From positions 3,626 to 11,570 of the forward strand of contig MELI01000089.1 in assembly GCA_001767575.1 (NCBI GenBank): a stretch of 7,945 bases of DNA, read 5' to 3'. Below the pieces are notes generated by a model that searched no databases, was not told the origin of the DNA, and saw only the letters and a list, made by a program, of their open reading frames with translations. This document shows positions 5,903 to 7,945 of this stretch, in pieces; the first letter of the stretch is position 1; each line of letters opens with the position of its first letter. The position numbers and the translations under genes are program-made. This stretch comes from Candidatus Aquicultor primus. GTDB taxonomy: Bacteria; Actinomycetota; Aquicultoria; Aquicultorales; Aquicultoraceae.

Positions 5903-6778
5903 CTAATCTTCCTTTAAGAGGGTGTGTTTGCGCAAGCTTGCGCACTCGCAAACCGCCGTCGCGTCTGTGGAGCGAAGGGCGTCTAGCAAGCTCTTGCCTA
6001 CCATCTCCGACTCACCGTAAAAGATGTCCGATAGCTCCTCGTGCGTCCAATCTTGAACGACCCCTTCAGCGTAGTTTACCACCAGATACATGCCTGCGTA
6101 ACAGGCTCCTATCTCGCGCGCCAAATAGACCTCGGGACAGATGCTCTGCCCGACGACATCGGCTCCCCACTGTTTCAGAACTGCGACCTCCGCCGGGCTC
6201 TCGAAGTGGCGCCCATCGGTGTTCGCGTAGATGCCGCGCTCGAAAATCCTGCCCGGGGCGTGTTTGGTGGCGGCAGCGGCTAAGTTCGCGTGGAGCTCGG
6301 GGCATATAGCTTTTCGCATGACCAGGAGGTAATCGGAACCGATGTTGACAGCTTTTCTCATCGAGTTATCTATATAATCGGTGGGCAAAACGATGTCGCG
6401 CGGGTTGAGCAGGTGGTTGATGGCGCCGACGCCGCCTTCGACCAGAATGCGCCCCACGCCCGCTTCGCGAAAGACCCAAAATATCTGACGCGACGCGGCC
6501 GCTCGCGTCGCGGAGCGGCGCCAACCGTGCATCTTGCAGGTGAGCACCGATTTATCCCCGAGCTTGAAGAGCGTAAGCGGTGGGCTTGCCCCGAAAGGAG
6601 TCTCGAAGACGAGTCCTTCTTCCAAGACCGCGATATCGGGCTCACCGAGCGCCGCAGGAAACTTTATCGAAAATGTGCTCGAGCCGCCGATGATGGCGAA
6701 CCCCGCTGCCGGAATCTGTGTCGACATAAGCGTATTGTCCATCCTTTTCCAGTCCTCTTCCTTTACAAGGGACTTCAA
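5903..6778 (-). CDS. MTAP/PNP-family protein, proposed futalosine-cleaving enzyme
   Basis: The protein has 291 residues from a TTG whose TTGA overlaps the stop of mqnC, with AAAGG five bases upstream. ATG 6742 or 6727 are alternatives that would remove a long N-terminal extension. The MTAP fold is evident: AIIGGSS (28-34), ETPFG (59-63), NPRDIVLPTDYID (125-137), FESPAEVAVLKQWGADVVG (192-210) and PEVYLAREIGACYAG (215-229). Several active-site positions differ from human MTAP: RHG is MHG (Met83), the following His is Arg88, the TTA phosphate-site segment is EGG (114-116), Met196 is Gln211, and the base-binding Asp pair is Asn235 and Ala237. Asn at this position favours 6-oxopurines in PNP-type enzymes, matching the hypoxanthine of futalosine. 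In this operon the likely job is that of MqnB, releasing hypoxanthine to give dehypoxanthine futalosine for MqnC. Ordinary methylthioinosine or purine nucleoside cleavage is the alternative. Confidence 0.8.
   Translation of the reverse strand: MKSLVKEEDWKRMDNTLMSTQIPAAGFAIIGGSSTFSIKFPAALGEPDIAVLEEGLVFETPFGASPPLTLFKLGDKSVLTCKMHGWRRSATRAAASRQIFWVFREAGVGRILVEGGVGAINHLLNPRDIVLPTDYIDNSMRKAVNIGSDYLLVMRKAICPELHANLAAAATKHAPGRIFERGIYANTDGRHFESPAEVAVLKQWGADVVGQSICPEVYLAREIGACYAGMYLVVNYAEGVVQDWTHEELSDIFYGESEMVGKSLLDALRSTDATAVCECASLRKHTLLKED
5929..5944. repeat. Perfect 16-base palindrome at the 3' end of the MTAP-like gene
   Basis: TGCGCAAGCTTGCGCA is its own reverse complement and lies in the last 13 codons of the gene, about 27 bases from the stop codon. 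As RNA it folds into a six-pair stem with an AGCU loop. A competing seven-pair stem, GTTTGCG (5926-5932) with CGCAAAC (5947-5953), overlaps it. It could be an RNA processing or pausing site before the longest spacer of the operon, or be due to chance. Confidence 0.5.
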
Positions 6779-7839
6779 TCGAACCTTTCAACGATTTCGT
6801 ATACGGTGTTGCGGCGTGCCGCCTGTTTGCCGGTCGCTTTTATGAGGCGCACCATCTCTTCTTTCGTCATCTTGTAGGCCAGGCCGGTCGCGCGTACCAC
6901 GTTCTCCTCTATCATTATGCTCCCGAGATCGTCGGCGCCGAACGAGAGGCTGAGCTGCCCGATGTCCGTGCCCTGGGTCACCCATGAACCCTGGATGTGC
7001 TTAATATTATCTAAGAAGAGGCGGGCGACCGCCAGTGTTTTCAGGTAATGGCGCGATGAGACCACGCTGCCGCCGAGTTCGGTCATCCCCGGCTGGTAGG
7101 TCCACGCGATAAACGCGCGGAAGCCGTCGGTCTCATCTTGCAGGTTGCGGATCTTGCTCATGTGCTCTATGCGGTCCTCTACGGCTTCGGGGCCGCCCAT
7201 CATCATCGTCGCCGTGCTCTCGATGCCGTTCTGGTGCGCTTTTCGCATGACATCGAGCCAGCGCCCGGCCGAGACCTTGTTGGGGCTGACCGCGTTGCGG
7301 TAGTGGTCGACTAGTATCTCGGCACCGGCACCGGGCAGCGAATCGAGGCCGGCGTCTCTCAAGCGCCGCAGTGCATCGTCTACGCTGATGCCGGATATAT
7401 CTGCGATATAGGCGACCTCGGGCGCGCCGAGCGAGTGGACTACTATATCGAAGCGCTGCTTTATGCTGCGAAAAAGGTCTTCGAAGTAGTCGATGGCAAG
7501 GTCGGGGTGGAGCCCGCCCTGCATCATTATCTGGGTGCCCTCAAGCGCTATCGTCTCTTCGATTTTCTTGAATATCGCATCTTTGCTCAAGAGGTAGGCT
7601 TCGGGGTCGTCTTTATCTCGGTAGAACGCGCAGAACTTGCACTTGCTGGTGCAGACGTTCGAGTAGTTGATGTTGCGGTCGATGATAAAGGTGACGATGT
7701 CTCCGAAGAGCCGCGCCCGCGCCCCGTCGGCGGCGGCACCGACCGCGAGCAAATCCCCCTCGTTGAGCAAGTATAACGCTTCGTCTTCGGTCAAGCGGCG
7801 CCCCGCGGACACCTCGTCGAGTATCGATTGCTGGTCCAT
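6775..7839 (-). CDS. mqnC: Cyclic dehypoxanthine futalosine synthase (radical SAM)
   Basis: The protein has 354 residues, near the usual length for the family. The radical SAM iron-sulfur motif CxxxCxxC is at Cys63, Cys67 and Cys70, in the context NINYSNVCTSKCKFCAFYR that is shared by MqnC, MqnE and the F420 enzymes CofG and CofH. Features that favour MqnC include TFIIDRN (50-55), GTQIMMQGGLHPDL (101-114), SLPGAGAEILVD (168-178), FIAWTYQPG (243-251) and GSWVTQGTDIGQLSLSFGADDLGS (284-307). MqnC converts dehypoxanthine futalosine to its cyclic form by radical chemistry in the cytoplasm. ATG 7839 overlaps the previous gene's TAA by one base (TAATG), with GGAGGT (7848-7843) upstream. The 3' end overlaps the MTAP-like gene by four bases, an arrangement typical of coupled translation. 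Confidence 0.93.
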   Translation of the reverse strand: MDQQSILDEVSAGRRLTEDEALYLLNEGDLLAVGAAADGARARLFGDIVTFIIDRNINYSNVCTSKCKFCAFYRDKDDPEAYLLSKDAIFKKIEETIALEGTQIMMQGGLHPDLAIDYFEDLFRSIKQRFDIVVHSLGAPEVAYIADISGISVDDALRRLRDAGLDSLPGAGAEILVDHYRNAVSPNKVSAGRWLDVMRKAHQNGIESTATMMMGGPEAVEDRIEHMSKIRNLQDETDGFRAFIAWTYQPGMTELGGSVVSSRHYLKTLAVARLFLDNIKHIQGSWVTQGTDIGQLSLSFGADDLGSIMIEENVVRATGLAYKMTKEEMVRLIKATGKQAARRNTVYEIVERFD

Positions 7840-7945
7840 TATACCTCCACGAACTCGAGCTTCGGTATCTCCTGGATGAAGCCGAGTTCATATGCACGCG
7901 TGGCGTAAGCGAGCAGATCTTCCTGGTATGGGGCGTCGAGGTCGA
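7839..7945 (-). CDS. mqnA: Probable chorismate dehydratase, C-terminal 34 residues only
   Basis: Only the 3' end is in the window. The readable tail begins DLDAPYQEDLLAYATRAYELG and ends with a proline-containing segment and EFVEV before TAA. Chorismate dehydratases (MqnA) end in a similar helix of the type GLxxFxxxAxxxGL followed by a short P-x-L-x-F strand. Position fits too: mqnA and mqnC are frequently adjacent, and the stop overlaps the mqnC start. MqnA forms 3-enolpyruvylbenzoate from chorismate, the first step of the futalosine route. With so little sequence, the related periplasmic-binding-fold enzyme MqnD (1,4-dihydroxy-6-naphthoate synthase) cannot be ruled out. Confidence 0.6.
   Translation of the reverse strand, partial: DLDAPYQEDLLAYATRAYELGFIQEIPKLEFVEV

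Noticed and set aside
4860..5917. Long plus-strand reading frames opposite the amidohydrolase gene
   Set aside because: The minus-strand frame carries every amidohydrolase metal ligand, so the plus frames are shadows.
7191..7230. MMMGGPE segment of MqnC differing from a GHVE-type version
   Set aside because: MqnC homologues vary here, as far as I recall, so it is not good evidence for altered function.
1..7945. Mobile element, CRISPR array, tRNA or phage signature
   Set aside because: No terminal inverted repeats, transposase motifs, spaced direct repeats or cloverleaf-like segments were seen on either strand.

Overview
The window looks like chromosomal DNA from a bacterium of moderate-to-high GC. 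It makes menaquinone by the futalosine pathway, which suggests an anaerobic or facultative respirer. A deep-branching Actinomycetota or another Gram-positive-like anaerobe would fit, but I cannot place the lineage from the sequence alone. All genes but one are on the minus strand, so transcription runs mostly from right to left. Three genes (the HAD phosphatase, the thioredoxin-reductase-like protein and the MTAP-family protein) appear to start with TTG.

Right half (about 3058-7945, minus strand): a tightly packed futalosine operon. In transcription order it holds the 3' end of a probable mqnA (chorismate dehydratase), then mqnC (radical SAM cyclase), an MTAP-family nucleoside phosphorylase homologue with altered active-site positions, an amidohydrolase matching aminodeoxyfutalosine deaminase (MqnX type), and last a transglutaminase-like lipoprotein. 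Stop and start codons overlap at three of the four junctions, which points to translational coupling. A working route would be: MqnX deaminates aminodeoxyfutalosine to futalosine, the MTAP-like protein removes hypoxanthine in place of the usual MqnB, and MqnC cyclises the product.

Middle (about 1269-3057, minus strand): a probable second transcription unit. It encodes a cytoplasmic protein with three BON domains, then a flavoprotein disulfide reductase. That reductase resembles the C-terminal part of AhpF, has a CATC redox motif and lacks the NADPH-type HRRxxxR motif.

Left part (1-1268): a short J-domain protein and a truncated Cof-type HAD phosphatase on the minus strand. A 41-residue single-span membrane protein is encoded on the plus strand. 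The J-domain gene and the membrane-protein gene diverge from about 30 bp that appear to carry two overlapping promoters. I see no insertion sequence, CRISPR array, tRNA or rRNA. The clearest candidate for something undescribed is the MTAP-family protein as an unorthodox futalosine-cleaving enzyme.
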